Assembly (NCBI GenBank): GCA_011947345.1
Contig: JAAVTG010000670.1
Span: forward strand, 124,001 to 188,000
From: Phytophthora quininea
Lineage: Eukaryota > Oomycota > Peronosporomycetes > Peronosporales > Peronosporaceae
Length of the DNA: 64,000 bases
Direction: 5' to 3'
This document shows positions 22,687 through 33,423 of the stretch, piece after piece. Under the pieces are notes generated by a model that saw nothing but the letters and a program-made list of their open reading frames with translations, made no database searches and was not told the origin of the DNA. The position numbers and the translations under genes are program-made. How positions within the stretch are numbered: the stretch's first letter is position 1; each line of letters begins with the position of its first letter.

Positions 22687-23277
22687 GTGGGAGAGCACGA
22701 GCGGGTTTTTGCTAGACCACGGCGCACTCCAGCTCACACTTTTGAACTCCCACTGCCGTTGCTCAACCTCCACGACAGCCCCGCATCGAACCCTCCGCTA
22801 ACCACGCTACTATCGCAGGCAGTCTCGTCTCGAATCACTCCGCGCAAGCCCGTTCTACCAACGATGTCGATCAGCTCGGCGTATGCTCCCCAAGCCTCCA
22901 GAAGAAGCCAGCACTATCCATCGGCTTTTCTCTCCACAGGAGAGGAATCGATTAATTCTGGTAGCGCTTGTGTCTCCACAGAGCCCAACACCAAGCGCAA
23001 ACACAGAAAATCTGAATCGACCCGCCCAGGCACTTCAAAGAAGAAGCGCACCAAAGCCTCTAGTGTTCGATCACCAAGGCCTGCAAGTACGAGCGGTGTT
23101 ACGGCGAAAACGAGGCAGCAGTCGCGCCTACCATCAGACGCCGCAGATCACCTGGGGAAGTCAAAGCAGCTATCGAAGAGAGATCCAAGTCCAGAGAGGA
23201 AGACCGCTCAAAGTACATCGATTTGTCTTGGCTTCCTGCTACCTCCGTCAAGGTGGAATGACTGTTCTCGGCAGTGA
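22687..23277 (+). CDS. Unidentified Ser/Lys-rich open frame within LINE remains
   Basis: A 196-codon frame runs antisense to the LINE. Its product is rich in Ser, Pro, Thr, Arg and Lys, with a stretch of basic residues (TSKKKRTK). It has no recognised domain. A second overlapping frame (22883-23356) is equally featureless. It could be a separate inserted fragment, for example a 5' part of a gag-like protein, or a chance frame. The LINE reading on the minus strand is not recognisable across this interval, which favours an insertion. Confidence 0.25.
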   Translation: MGEHERVFARPRRTPAHTFELPLPLLNLHDSPASNPPLTTLLSQAVSSRITPRKPVLPTMSISSAYAPQASRRSQHYPSAFLSTGEESINSGSACVSTEPNTKRKHRKSESTRPGTSKKKRTKASSVRSPRPASTSGVTAKTRQQSRLPSDAADHLGKSKQLSKRDPSPERKTAQSTSICLGFLLPPSRWNDCSRQ

Positions 23278-24839
23278 AGTGCATGCTTGGAGGATAATAT
23301 ATACGGAAGCGAATGAGTGCGGAGACGCTCGTGTCAATCCTCTACTTGAGGCTTAACTGGGATCTTGTTACGAACGAAATCATTTCGAAGGCAGTGCGGG
23401 TAGCATGAGAAGATAGCGAAACAGAGACGGAAGAGCACGACAGCTACGAGTAAAAGTTGCTAGTTGCCCTCACGATTCTGACAATATTGGTCGAGGTCGC
23501 CACAATCAATATTGTAGAGAACAATTTTTACAATGTAACAATGCCAATGTGTTTTTCGATCCCTGGTGATGAAGCTGCTACTACTTTTTGTAGTGTCGGC
23601 GGGTTTGCGACCATCGTCTCTTTCCGACCCAAAGGTACACCATTCTCGCCAGTCCCGGGTGCGGGTGCACATACTGCACTTGGGCAGCTGTTGTGGTGTC
23701 GTAGTAAAAGCTGCGGGAAGGTCGTTAACAGTGTGCGAGCAAGTGCAGCAAATTGGCAGAGGAAAGATCCCGTGCGTACCGGCCGGGAGCATAGTACGTG
23801 AACGTGAGTCGGCCACTGCCGTGTTGTCTCCAGCGCATAACATCACGGAGCCGAAGCCATCCAGCACGTAAATTGGGAAATGCGGCTGCCACACTTAAGG
23901 TAGCACCCATAGCAAGGCAATATTTCAGCTCCGCGAGGTTTGAATATGGGAGCCATTCAAGACAGAGTTGACCGCAGTGCTTGGTAGTCTGACGGATAAC
24001 CCTCTGGCATGTTAGACCAAGCATTCTGCTCGCATCCACTTCCAGTCGAATGCCCGTCCACAGTAGCATGAATACTGATTCCATTTCGAACAAGGCCTTT
24101 GTCATTAAGGCCTTCACCGGATGATCTTCGCCGCCTCCATGACGCAGCACGAGCAAGCGGCCTGTGGACCAGAGCGTGCTCCCGCTCGAAAACCGGTAGG
24201 CGCAGGCTCGTTCGAGTTCGGCGTGAGGTACAATGCGGGTGCCACCCCACGCGCCAATAAAGAACATCTCCTACAATGTGCATGTGGAGCCTTCCACTGA
24301 GAGCCCAGTTTGTCACCTCAACTGCTGCCATTGCCAGTAATTCCGTCCGTAGATCCGGTACCGCTAACCCGCCTGTTGGAAATTGGATGCTTGGTGAATG
24401 ACCTCGGATTGAACGCGTGCCAGACGCGTTTCGGCCCCCGCCGGGGCCTCGTCAGTGGCTTTACCAATCTAGAAGTGAGCGCTAACCTGCCTGGGCGATC
24501 TACCCAACGTTTCCTACTTTAACCTTCCACAAAGGCCCCTTCGCAGCCTCGACTCTGTCGTCGACTTGATCCATATTCTAACACCGCCGATGGTCCGCGG
24601 AAGAGCAGCGAGATCTGCGTTTAACCACGCTCTGGTTCCGTTGATACACTCCACGAAACACGCATGCCAGACATAGTTTTTGATCTTACGGGGAGCCTGT
24701 TGATGGTGGCTATCGGTGGCCACGCAAGGCCACCGATGAACAAAAGATTCGGAATGATGACAGCAGCAGCAATTAGACTGCGTTGATCCACTGTTGTATT
24801 TTTTGCGATGCCAGGTGAAGTCGTATTTTCAGCTGCTTT

Positions 24840-25536
24840 TCTTATAAACTCCATGTTTGCTCTGCTTCCGCCTGACTCCCAACTTGGATGCCCAAATATC
24901 GTCCTACTGAGTATTGTGATAGGTAAGCGAGCGAAGCAGGTAGCTTATTGTTTGCTTTCGGTCCTGCTGAGTGCAAGGCAATTGCCATCGTTTCTCTCTC
25001 ATTGAGATGAAGCTCGGAGGCGTGACCAAACGTTCCCGACACTCGTAGTAGTGTGGGGACCTGCGCCGGATTGCGTAGGTAAATCGCTGTGTCATCAGCA
25101 TATCCAGCGACACGTATTTCAACATCTCCAGCAGCGGTACTCATCTTAAGTCCTTACAACTCGGCGTGTCTGTTCAGCTCCCGATAGAAAGGATCCAGAG
25201 CCAGAATAAACAGGAGCGACGCCAGCGGGCATCCTTGGCGAATCTCGCTCGTCACAGCACTTCATCCTGACCCTTCCCCATTGGCAAGAAACCTGACGCT
25301 GGTACCCGAGTGTATATATTCCACTGCCCGACAGAATTGAGCCGGGTATCCGTGGCGACGTAGCGCCATCAGGAGATATCGGCGGTCCAGCGAATCGTAG
25401 GCTTTTGAAAGTCCAGGAGGAGAGTTAATGCGGCCCGCTGGTCAACGTCCATGTTCGCCATTAGTTGGGCAGCCTAAAAATATCTAAGGTGTCGTGAATT
25501 GTGCGCCCGGGCACAAATCCACCTTGGTTGCTATGG
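24840..25536 (-). pseudogene. Reverse transcriptase, central and C-terminal parts
   Basis: From right to left the translated frames give HSNQGGFVPGRTIHDTLDIF, the FSKAYDSLDR-type palm motif, SEIRQGCPLASLLFILAL, and VAGYADDTAIYL with the catalytic YADD. Stops interrupt it several times. It continues the RT that begins at 26944 across the nested insertion. Confidence 0.8.
25523..25536. repeat. Target-site duplication, left copy
   Basis: CTTGGTTGCTATGG here recurs at 26785-26798. In the LINE it encodes the HSNQ junction of the RT (minus strand), so one copy is native and the other was made by the insertion. Confidence 0.75.
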
Positions 25537-26784
25537 GGGCATGCCGTCAGGGCAAGCCGATGGAAAAGCCAGCATAAACGTGTTGATTGTGGGGCACACA
25601 GAGATTACCGCTTGCAACCCGTCTCAACTAGCATCGAGATCAGATGGAGCCGAGCCGATACCCACACTGCTTTAGACGTGGGGAGGTATGACAGAAGATG
25701 GTGGTCAAGTACTTAGTCCTGTCAATATCAAAATTACGATTCGGACGATGAGTTCTCGAACTCGTCGCTCAAGAGGTGACCAGAGGGTCGATGCACGTAG
25801 CGGTGTGCATACTGCTCCGGCAGCGCAAGAATGACAGCAAAATAGTCCCCAGATATTTGGTCCTTACTTTTGCGGAAAAATAGCAAGCGTCAAAATGAAT
25901 CACACATCATGGCTACATTGGTGTACACCACTGCAATTTGGTGGCCATCAATGTTAGTACCGGTAGTTGCCTTTTAGACTTGCACCATGAGCAACGCCGC
26001 ATACCATTCGGACGGCGGCAGCTCCACGGAGAGCGAGGATGACGATCTCTACGACTTTAGTACGTTGAAGCAGGAGCCTCAGCAGCAAGTGGCAGCAGCA
26101 GAAGCAACAGAAACAGCAGCAACGCCAGTCCCAACGTCCTCCTCCGATGTGTCAATCAAGTCGGAAGCGGAGACCGTGGCCGTCAAACTCGAAGCCATAG
26201 CACAGCCAGCAGCAGACTCGACATCTACGACGCCCCCGTGCTGCTCTGCCTGTGGATACCCTCTTTGGTGGTTCCACAAGCACAGCAGCTCAAAGCCAAA
26301 ACCAAACTGGATTGTAAGTGCTGTCTGCTGGTGCTGCCGAGCGGCAGCTTCTCCAAGACCCAAATAGGTCGAGAGCAGAGTCGAAAGTGCAAGGCGTGCG
26401 CAGGCAACATCGTCGGTGCTTCCGCCCCGTTGGTGACGCCCACTAGAGCCAAACCCAGCGGCCTCAAACCCATCCCAGCCAAGGAGAAGCGGAGGAACGT
26501 GGCGAGCACCGTGTTCAAGAACCAAGTGGCGCGACTCAAAATGGCCAGAGGCGCGTTGCAGCGCAAGCGAGACGAAGCCAGTAAGCTCAAGATGACCAAG
26601 AGGCGGCAAGAGTACGAAGAGCTGCTCGACAAGGAGGAGAAGGAGCTGGAGCGAAAGGAGGCGCTACTTAAGAGACAAAATGGACGTGTGTTCAAGGAGC
26701 TGATGCAGGACCTGGTCATCAGGGGAACATTGGTCGTGTTATGTTGACTTCTCGATGAGCGGATAACTACTATACTCGGTGCTA
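25537..26784 (+). mobile_element. 1.25-kb insertion inside the LINE reverse transcriptase
   Basis: The LINE RT reads up to IHSNQ at 26785 and resumes at HSNQGGFVPGR at 25536. The intervening DNA is flanked by the 14-bp duplication CTTGGTTGCTATGG. It carries a plus-strand gene encoding a Cys-rich, coiled-coil protein. No terminal inverted repeat or poly-A was seen at the ends. The duplication length suits LINE-type target-primed insertion, so a retrocopy of a cellular mRNA or a fragment of another retroelement is plausible. Confidence 0.65.
25987..26747 (+). CDS. Cys-rich zinc-binding/coiled-coil protein carried by the insertion
   Basis: ATG 25987 opens an acidic, Ser/Glu-rich leader containing KQEP and IKSE motifs that look like sumoylation sites. 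Then comes a Cys cluster: CCSACG, about 30 residues, CKCC, about 25 residues, RKCKACAG. It is followed by a basic region and a Lys/Glu/Arg-rich coiled coil (KEKRRNVASTVFKNQVARL to about 26700). The frame changes by one base near 26310, where GTAAGT also occurs, so a short intron is possible but unlikely. The paired CxxC motifs suggest zinc binding, perhaps nucleic-acid binding. No family recognised. Confidence 0.5.
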
Positions 26785-27795
26785 CTTGGTTGCTATGGAT
26801 TCGGTTCCCAAGTGTTTTGCTAACCCGGGTCGATGGAATTCTCGTGAAGATCTTGTAATCTGTATTGACAAGTGCGATCGGCCGGTAATTAATAGGGTTC
26901 GCGTGATCTCCAGTCTTCTTCAGACAGAACATATCGGCGTCCAAAAACGACTTCGTGAAGACGCCAGCCTTGTACTACATCTCAAAATGTGTGCCAAATA
27001 TCGGCACCAGCAGATCGCCATAGGCCACATGCCAGTCGTTTCCCAGGCGATCTGGCCCCGCTGCCTTACCTCTTTGCACTGGCAAAGCGCCGCCCTGACG
27101 TCCGCCTCCGTTATCTCCGCTGCAACTTCCTCTCGTAAAGAAGACGGTGGTCCGTTCGGGTCGAGCAAATTCGTCACCTCGGTCGCCAATGGAGATTGTT
27201 GTAGAATGGGGGACCAGGCGTCCGCTAATGTGTCTGCTTTCTTGTGCACGTCACGGGTAGGGAAGCCCTCCACTGTATTGAGGCGAGGAACGGTGTTATC
27301 TCCAAATTTGCTGGAGACTCTGCGAAAGAACTCTTTCGCTGTTTTTCCTTTCCAGTGCGTGGCCGACGTAAATAGCTGTCGCTGGCGCAATTGTGCGAGG
27401 TCTCTTTTGCAGTCCGAACTGGCATTCAGCAAGCGAGCGCGCGGAGTTCCTCCGTCGATATCGTTAAGAGACATCGCATCCATTAGAGCGGTAATGTCTG
27501 TCACAGTCGCTGTGTGGGTGTCGTGCATCTCCTCCTGTTGCCGCTGTTGCAGAATTAATCGCTTGAGTCGCTGCTTGTGGGTTGAGCGCAACCTTCGTTG
27601 TTGCTGCCTCACCAACCGAAGTGTACCCTTGGCTAGGTCTTCCTTCAGCGTTTCCCACCAGATTGCGGTCTGTTGTCCAGTGACCCCATCCTGGGAAATG
27701 CGTCTTTCGAATTCTTCTAACGCAGTTCTTGTAAAATCATCGACCGCTTCCGCTGCACAAGGAGGAACGGGATACACGCGTGGTGGCTTTTTCAC
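26785..27795 (-). pseudogene. LINE linker and N-terminal reverse transcriptase
   Basis: From 27795 to ~26950 a long frame encodes a Gln/Arg-rich helical linker ending in EITEADVRAAL, the usual lead-in to LINE RTs. A frame change follows, then NYRPIALVNTDYKIFTR, RT motif 1, and TLGNRIHSNQ at the insertion point. Right of 27795 the link to the endonuclease is decayed. Confidence 0.75.
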
Positions 27796-28133
27796 CCGAA
27801 TTGAATTATAAGACGACTGCAGGTGCAGTTTGATTCAAGTATGATCCGACCGAGTCGCGGGGTCGACAAGACCAACATCGATTACCCACAATCGCAGTGC
27901 TGTCGACACATACCAGCGATCCAATCTTGCCGTTTCCTCTGAGCCATCTACATCGCAGCGGTAGGTTGCGTAGTAGACCTGTGTTGTCGTTAAGCAGCTA
28001 TCGAGGGCTCGGCTATTCTTTTAGTATCGACAACATCCTCCACTTCCCACTGTGATAGCAGTTCTCTCAAAGCCGGCGAGTCATGGTTCTTTTACTGCGA
28101 TAACTGCGGTCCAAAATATCGTCCAGTGTGCAG

Positions 28134-28621
28134 TTAAAATTGCCACCAATGGCGAGAGTCGATCCGTAGGCATGTCAAGCTCCTGAAAACGACTTCGCGT
28201 GGGGCTCGTAGATATAGAGCATAAATATTCACTATCAACACTGGGGTTCCACGCAAAAATCCGTGAATCGCCATGAAATGCGGCGTCCAGTGATGTATAA
28301 AAGCCAGTTGAGCTTCCGAAAAGCCTCCATAGGGGTCAATCAGGATTGCCATGCCAGCTTTCGCATCTTGAGCAGGTGACCAGAAAGAGAGGGCTTCGCT
28401 CCAATCCCCGTCCGAAAAGCCCATTGTGCCGCATAATCCCCGGCATCCCGTGCAATCTTAGGTTCTTCAACGTGAGTTTCCTGGAGTAGGTAAATGTCAT
28501 TCCTGCCGTGAATGTCGATGGTTTTGAAGGACCCGAGCCATTCAGCTTGTCGTCCTGGTGTCGAACCAAACCCGGTGACGTTTTGGGTCACCCAACCAAG
28601 TGTTTGATCCGAGGGGTGCAC
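28134..28621 (-). pseudogene. AP-like endonuclease of the LINE
   Basis: Frames on the minus strand encode VTQNVTGF, then DIYLLQETH with the catalytic Glu, and later IVNIYAL, in the order expected of exonuclease-endonuclease-phosphatase domains. The domain is split across at least two frames, and the GDFN motif is only partly legible near 28130. It nicks the target DNA in active elements. Confidence 0.7.
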
Positions 28622-28942
28622 CGAACGATGTAAAGAAGCCAGCCGTTCCTCCTCGCGTCATCGGCTCAGCTCCTCCGACCTCAGACGTCTGAACTCCGCT
28701 TATGATCGCGCTCCACAGCTGCCCGAGTTTGCGCCGGGAAGAAATCAAACAGTGTCGTCTGCGATCGTCGCCGGCCTGCTCTGCGAAGTGTTGTACGACG
28801 TCTTCGTCCCCGCTCAGCGCTGGCCGGGGCTTTGGTCTTGGTGGATCGGCGGCCTTGAGGTACGGGGGAAAGGACGCCTGTGTCCGTGGTAGACCTCGAA
28901 AAGGTCGCTATGCTGGCTGCCCCACGGGTGACATGCCAGCTG

Positions 28943-29030
28943 TCATACCAAAACGTACGTGGTCATACAAGAAACGACGAGCTCATACGAAAACGTATGA
29001 GTTCATAGCAAACAGGATGATCACATATCC
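28943..29030 (-). repeat. Left subterminal array of ~20-bp repeats
   Basis: Four to five units of about 20 bp follow the pattern TCATACCAAAACGTNNG. They are the reverse complement of the units at 31823-31972 (TTGGTATGAACNCGTTCGTT). The pair brackets the tyrosine recombinase remnant. Confidence 0.6.
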
Positions 29031-29087
29031 GAAGCTGCCACGTGACCATTCCAGAATTCCCTGTGCTGGGATCAGATGGGCGTCTAG

Positions 29088-30187
29088 GTGCTAGCAAAAG
29101 CAGGCCAGCAAACGGCAAAACAAGTGACCAAGAAGACCGCACAGACATTTTGCGAGGCAAGTCTCAAGAAGTTTGCAGCGTTCTGCGTTGAAAATGGCTA
29201 TCCAGACCCGCGTAAAGTGTGCCATCACGAGATCCCTGTCATCCCAGTGGCGTATTTGCATAGTGTTTCAGCATCCAGTTCCGTCTTGCTTCAAACAGCG
29301 GAGAAGGTTGGCCAGCTTCTTCTCTTCCCACGAAAATAGTGGCGGCACAGATATGAACACGTGGGCAGCCCGAGAAAATGATTCTGGCAAACTTCAAGGC
29401 TATGGAAACCTCGCCCGTGCCCCTTTCATAAGGTTGATCAAGCGCGGACTGAAAAGCGAAAGGCGACAGAATATGTTCCAGCTAAAGCGGTGCCGATTTT
29501 ACTTGAAATAACCCCTGTTCTGCACACGTTTCTTGATTCTCCGGCGGGAAGGTGTGGATCCAGGGAAGCAAGTCGGGTATGGTTCAAAGCGGTTTCCTTG
29601 TTTGCCTTTAATGAGATGTGTCGCATCAAAGAAGTTCACACTTTGAAATGGAAGGATGTGTCAATTCATCAAATTCGCCCCAGCACGATCAATCCCACGG
29701 AAACCATCGGGCACATATGCGCTATACAACCGCAAGACTGCTGTGGCCGAAGGGAGGGCCTACAACATGCATAATCTCTCTAAAGATGAGACAGCTATCG
29801 ATGCGTAGATCCACCTGTGCAATTGGGTGGAGTACGCTACAAACGCCAAGGGTCACGAATGGAGTGATGACGACTTCGTGTTTCCTGCGCTGACAGGGAC
29901 AACTAAGACTAAAGTGCAGGGCACAGGTTGGGAGAACACGGCCGTCGATTTGAGGGGGGAAGTATATCTGAACAAACGTTCATAACTCTCCTCATTGGAT
30001 CGTGAGGGGATTGGTGGTTTATGGCGACAAGACTTCCGGATACGTGGCGAAACACTGGCCGAACCGCTGGTTTACTTCTCATACCTTTCGCCACGCTGGT
30101 GCCCAGTACCGCTTCATGTACGCAAAACCTGCACGACGCTGGTCCCTAAGAATGATCAAATGGTGGGCTAGTTGGAGTGTGGTGTAG
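29088..30187 (+). pseudogene. Tyrosine recombinase, frames broken
   Basis: The gene reads across at least four frames. The N-terminal part (29088-29340) is helical (FCEASLKKFAAFCVENG), like a SAM-like core-binding domain. Near 29600 is CRIKEVHTLKWKD, box I with its Arg. Near 29850-29900 is EWSDDDFVFP. The last segment (30050-30180) has WFTSHTFRHAGAQYRFMYA, the HxxR box, then RWSLRMIKWWASWS, where the catalytic Tyr would follow. The pattern fits Crypton/DIRS-type recombinases. Multiple stops rule out activity. Confidence 0.68.
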
Positions 30188-30233
30188 CGATTCTTCGCTT
30201 TGGTCCCCATACTGAAATTAAGTCAAGCCAGCA

Positions 30234-30345
30234 CCTAGTCTAAGGCTAGACGAGAATCAAGAGGCCTACTCTAGGCAGTGCCTAGACCAGGTTGAATCCA
30301 GGCGGTACTAGGCTAGGCGGACCTATTTTAGGCGCCTGCGAAGTT
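30234..30345. repeat. Cluster of TAGGC motifs
   Basis: TAGGC, GCCTA or close variants (CTAGGC, CTAGAC) recur at least eight times within about 110 bp, in both orientations, inside the Crypton-like element. Spacing is irregular, so no unit length can be given. Confidence 0.4.
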
Positions 30346-31137
30346 TCGCAACCCATGTGGACGGCGACGGTTGGAGTCTTCGAGAGATCTAAAACGAACC
30401 TTCGTTCACTGTATATTTGCATAGGACATACTGAAAGACATAGGAAACGATAAGGCCGAAAGGGTACACTAAAGGTAACAGTGTTTTCCACCGACTACTC
30501 AAGCCGCACAAGCTGCTGGGCATCCAGAGGTAAGACTTGTGTTTGTGTGTGTGTTTGGATGATGCTAGTTCGGCGAACGCGGTGAACAGTGTGTGCGAGC
30601 GTTCGTTGGCAAGGGCAAGAAGTGTGTGTTGCCCGAAAGGGATTGATTCGCGGTGCGTGCTAAGCCGCTATATTGTCAAGGAGGGCCTATTCGCCACCGC
30701 CCAACCCTATTAGTCGTGGCTCTGCTATGGCGGCTCCGGAAGCGCTTTCCACAGGCGTGGCTTCCTCTTTAGAGGAACCCCGGGGTTTGAATGAGTGTAT
30801 TGTGTTAACCGTATAGCCAGAGCTCGGGGCTAGTGGCGCTGTTTGGTTAGCCGAAACATCGCAGGAGGGAGCACTTGACTGGCTCTGGTTGAGTCGAGTT
30901 GGGCGTCCTTCAGGTGGAGCCCCAACTCTCGCCGAACCTTCGCAAGAGGGCGAGACGTGTTGTTGTGGGCAGGGGCTACTATATTAAGGCTACGTGCCAA
31001 GTGGAGTAGTTCCTACACCACAGGAGCGTATCGGAATCCACAGAGACCTTGGTTCGATATCTTCTAGACACCATCATACAATCTGAGGAAAGTGAGCTTA
31101 CCGACTGTTCGGTCCCCGATCAGGCGTATTTGCATGG
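30346..31137. other. Non-coding interior of the Crypton-like element
   Basis: No gene recognised. It includes a GT-rich microsatellite-like run near 30540 and a GC-rich stretch at 30650-30980 of unknown origin, possibly a solo LTR or another element fragment. Confidence 0.35.
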
Positions 31138-31446
31138 ATGTCCCAGTGCTCCATACTTGGCAAGCAGAATATCGAGGAGGGTCCTGTCGTGGAGCGACTG
31201 CGTCATCTCGAAAGCCTACCGGTCCTGATGAAGGAACAGATGCAAGAGCTTATCGCGAGCCGTAGTCGTGTAACAACACAAGACAACGACCCTCCGGTAG
31301 ATCAAGCTCCGCTACAAACACCCCCGTCAGAGTCAATTCAGCATGATCGGTCTCCTGAGATTCCAGCTGTTCAAGACTGGGTCCATCTGAGCTTGATGTG
31401 GTGGCTTCCCGACACATCTCTACATTTGTTCAAACTTCTATCGTAA
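31138..31446 (+). CDS. Small open frame in Crypton-like element, unknown
   Basis: A 102-codon frame encodes a hydrophilic product (VERLRHLESLPVLMKEQMQEL, then Pro/Ser-rich). The first half could form a short coiled coil. It might be the C-terminal or accessory part of the element's protein. No family recognised. Confidence 0.25.
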   Translation: MSQCSILGKQNIEEGPVVERLRHLESLPVLMKEQMQELIASRSRVTTQDNDPPVDQAPLQTPPSESIQHDRSPEIPAVQDWVHLSLMWWLPDTSLHLFKLLS

Positions 31447-31822
31447 TGGACGAAGTCGGAGCGCGAAAATGCAGGAATCTCACGTAGCTGGTACAGTGTT
31501 GCTTAGCTTATTGATGAAGATGTCCCGCTGTTTGCGACAGCCATGGGAGAAACAGACAAGTCGCACTGGAAAGCGCGTGTGATACCTATTTATCGTGACT
31601 ACTACGTGAGCCACTACGCGGATGCCCAAGCTTCCGCGACCGCAAGCACAATGTTCATTGCCATGCCCGCTTCTTTCGCTCGAAAAGATCGCAAAGACCG
31701 CAGCAATGCTACTCGCCCAGACAAGCACCTTCCCCACTATTCGGCGCAGTTGTAGAACGATTCATATCTTTACATAGCAACACGTTCGTACCAATATTGA
31801 CTCATATCGACAAATCATAACA

Positions 31823-31972
31823 TTTGGTATGAACACGTTCATTTTGGTATGAACGCTATCGTCAACATTGGTATGAACTCGTCCCTTTTGGTTTGTACGT
31901 CTTCGTTTTCAGTATGAACACTATCGCCCACATTGGTATGACTACTCGTCCTGTTTGGTATGAACATGCGGA
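31823..31972 (+). repeat. Right subterminal array of ~20-bp repeats
   Basis: Seven units start with TTGGTATGAAC or variants at about 31823, 31843, 31867, 31888, 31910, 31933 and 31954. The array is inverted relative to 28943-29030. Confidence 0.7.
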
Positions 31973-32016
31973 CGACGATGATGAAAACGTCGTAGATTTC
32001 AGATCTATCTGTATGC

Positions 32017-32705
32017 CTACTGCTTGCCCTTTGCGTGGCGGTCTTTCTCCGTCTCCTTGAACTCTTCAAACGTTGAACAAGGCCCGTTGCTCTCAAAGAC
32101 GTCGATAATCTTCTCCTGCTTCTCAATTTCCTTGGCGCGTTGCTCTTGGGCTCCTTCATTTCGCTTCTGGTAGTTTTCCTGATGGAGAGTATGCGAGGCG
32201 AGATACTTCTCCACAGCTTTGCGCTTGATGCTGAGACCGGCCTGCAAACCTTTGGGCTTTCATTTTTGCTCGGTCGTGCTGGTATCTGCGCTGCTGAAGT
32301 TCTCTCTCCGCGCGCTGGAGGTTGATATCAGACATCGCTGCAGCTTCATCGTCAGGAATATCGTCCACGTCTGCCTCGAGATCGTTCATGATCTCGCCTA
32401 AAGCCTTCGCAGTAATCAGAGCGTAGCCTTGAATGTCGTTCGGACGTTCCCCAAACTTGTTTCCGGGAGATGAGACCTTGTCTGGATGAAGAATCAACAT
32501 CGCCTCTTTGTAGAACTTTCGAAGCTCAATCACCATAGGCCCATTTGTCGCGAACAGTAGCCAAAGAGTAGGCATACAGATTAGGGTCTTGACTAACGCC
32601 GTGCAACGGGCTGTTTTCATCTTCAGGCAACCACGCCCTTTCCTTTGTCGGGGTCACCTCAAGCGGCTTGTCCTTGAGCTCTGCCAGATTTTCTCTCGCC
32701 ACTAC
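32017..32705 (-). pseudogene. J-domain protein, broken
   Basis: Coding-like sequence runs over three frames. The first (32705 to ~32545) encodes ERAWLPEDENSPLHG. The second (32620-32156) has LRKFYKEAMLILHPDKVSS, the helix II and HPD motif of a J domain, then an acidic region and an Arg/Gln-rich coil. The third (32247-32017) continues the coil with Glu/Lys-rich helix to the stop. J domains stimulate Hsp70 ATPase; a J domain in the middle or C-terminal half recalls auxilin-type or other non-canonical members. Frame changes at about 32545 and 32240 indicate decay or sequencing error. Confidence 0.55.
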
Positions 32706-32842
32706 AAGTTCATAACATGCATTACAAATAAAGACACCTCACTTTAGTAACACTTTGCCTTATCTTCGAGACGCTCTGTTCGCGCCGCTTGGCGAGGATG
32801 GCGTCCTTGTTGTCAGCGTTGGCGTCGCGGTTGATGGCCTTG

Positions 32843-33423
32843 CGCGTCTTGGGGGATCGAGTACGCGCGGCTGTTTCAAAATGCCTCCAATTTGTCCGTG
32901 TCGGTGCCCGACCCGTTTGACAAGAACAAGATGCTGAGTGCGGATGACTTGAGCAGGGATTTTTGCGAGTCAACATGACCCCTAACATCGTGGACAACAC
33001 TGTGTGCGGCATCGAGGCGATGCTGGAGAACTGGAAGTTCATCTCCATCAGCTGTCAAGACTTGGTCGTGCGCATCGCGCGAATGGAGAACGGCCCCGAG
33101 GACTCGGTAATCGCCACCACTGTGTCCAACTCCACAGTCAGCGACAGCACTCTGCGGTACGGCTTCCCGCACTTGGTGGACGACGTCGGACTGGGAGGAT
33201 GGCTCTGAGGATGCGGGGCCGGAAAATGTCCGTGGTGACGCAACACTCTACTTCTGGGACGACGACTACGAGCAGGTTGGTGACTCGGATCGTTCAACAC
33301 GGAGATATGATCACCCCACTGCTCCAGATGCTGGGGAACATGGACGACGTCTGCGTCGCACTGGACTCGGCTCGCGTTACCGCCGAGGGCCGACTGGCTG
33401 GCGACAAGTTCGTGGCGCGATAA
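32843..33423 (+). pseudogene. bZIP pseudogene (copy B), lacking the basic region
   Basis: The frame near 32843 encodes WGIEYARLFQNASNL, matching the post-zipper EYFRLFxNG motif. It continues to about 32975, where a one-base shift leads into RVNMTPNIVDNTVCGIEAMLENW and the C-terminal domain to 33423. The right part (from 32999) is a duplicate of 15931-16355. The basic region and zipper are gone, so the left breakpoint of the duplicated block lies inside this gene; copy A is thus the derived one. Confidence 0.75.

Larger units (their letters stand above)
21140..28790 (-). mobile_element. RNase H-bearing non-LTR retrotransposon (degenerate, nested insertion inside)
   Basis: Read right to left, the order is: end of a first ORF with a QTTLFDFF motif (28761-28738), apurinic-type endonuclease (28621-28134), linker (27795-26950), start of the reverse transcriptase (26944-26785), the rest of the RT including YADD (25536-24840), a Trp/Cys-rich C-terminal region (24330-22250) and RNase H (22090-21330). 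This order fits I-type or plant L1-type elements with an RNase H. Many stops and frame changes mean it is dead. The RT is split by an insertion at 25537-26784. The left end is approximate; the right end abuts a Crypton-like element. Confidence 0.75.
28943..31972 (+). mobile_element. Crypton-like tyrosine recombinase element (decayed)
   Basis: Inverted arrays of ~20-bp repeats lie at both ends, about 3.0 kb apart. In between is a tyrosine recombinase pseudogene and DNA of unknown content. Cryptons are DNA transposons that move by a tyrosine recombinase and are known from oomycetes. The array boundaries as element ends are my inference. Confidence 0.5.

Noticed and set aside
26225..26944. Minus-strand 239-codon frame as a single gene
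   Set aside because: Its first 53 codons are LINE reverse transcriptase and the rest is antisense to the inserted Cys-rich gene; the join is the insertion junction.
30540..30560. GTGTGTGTG microsatellite
   Set aside because: Too short to be informative.
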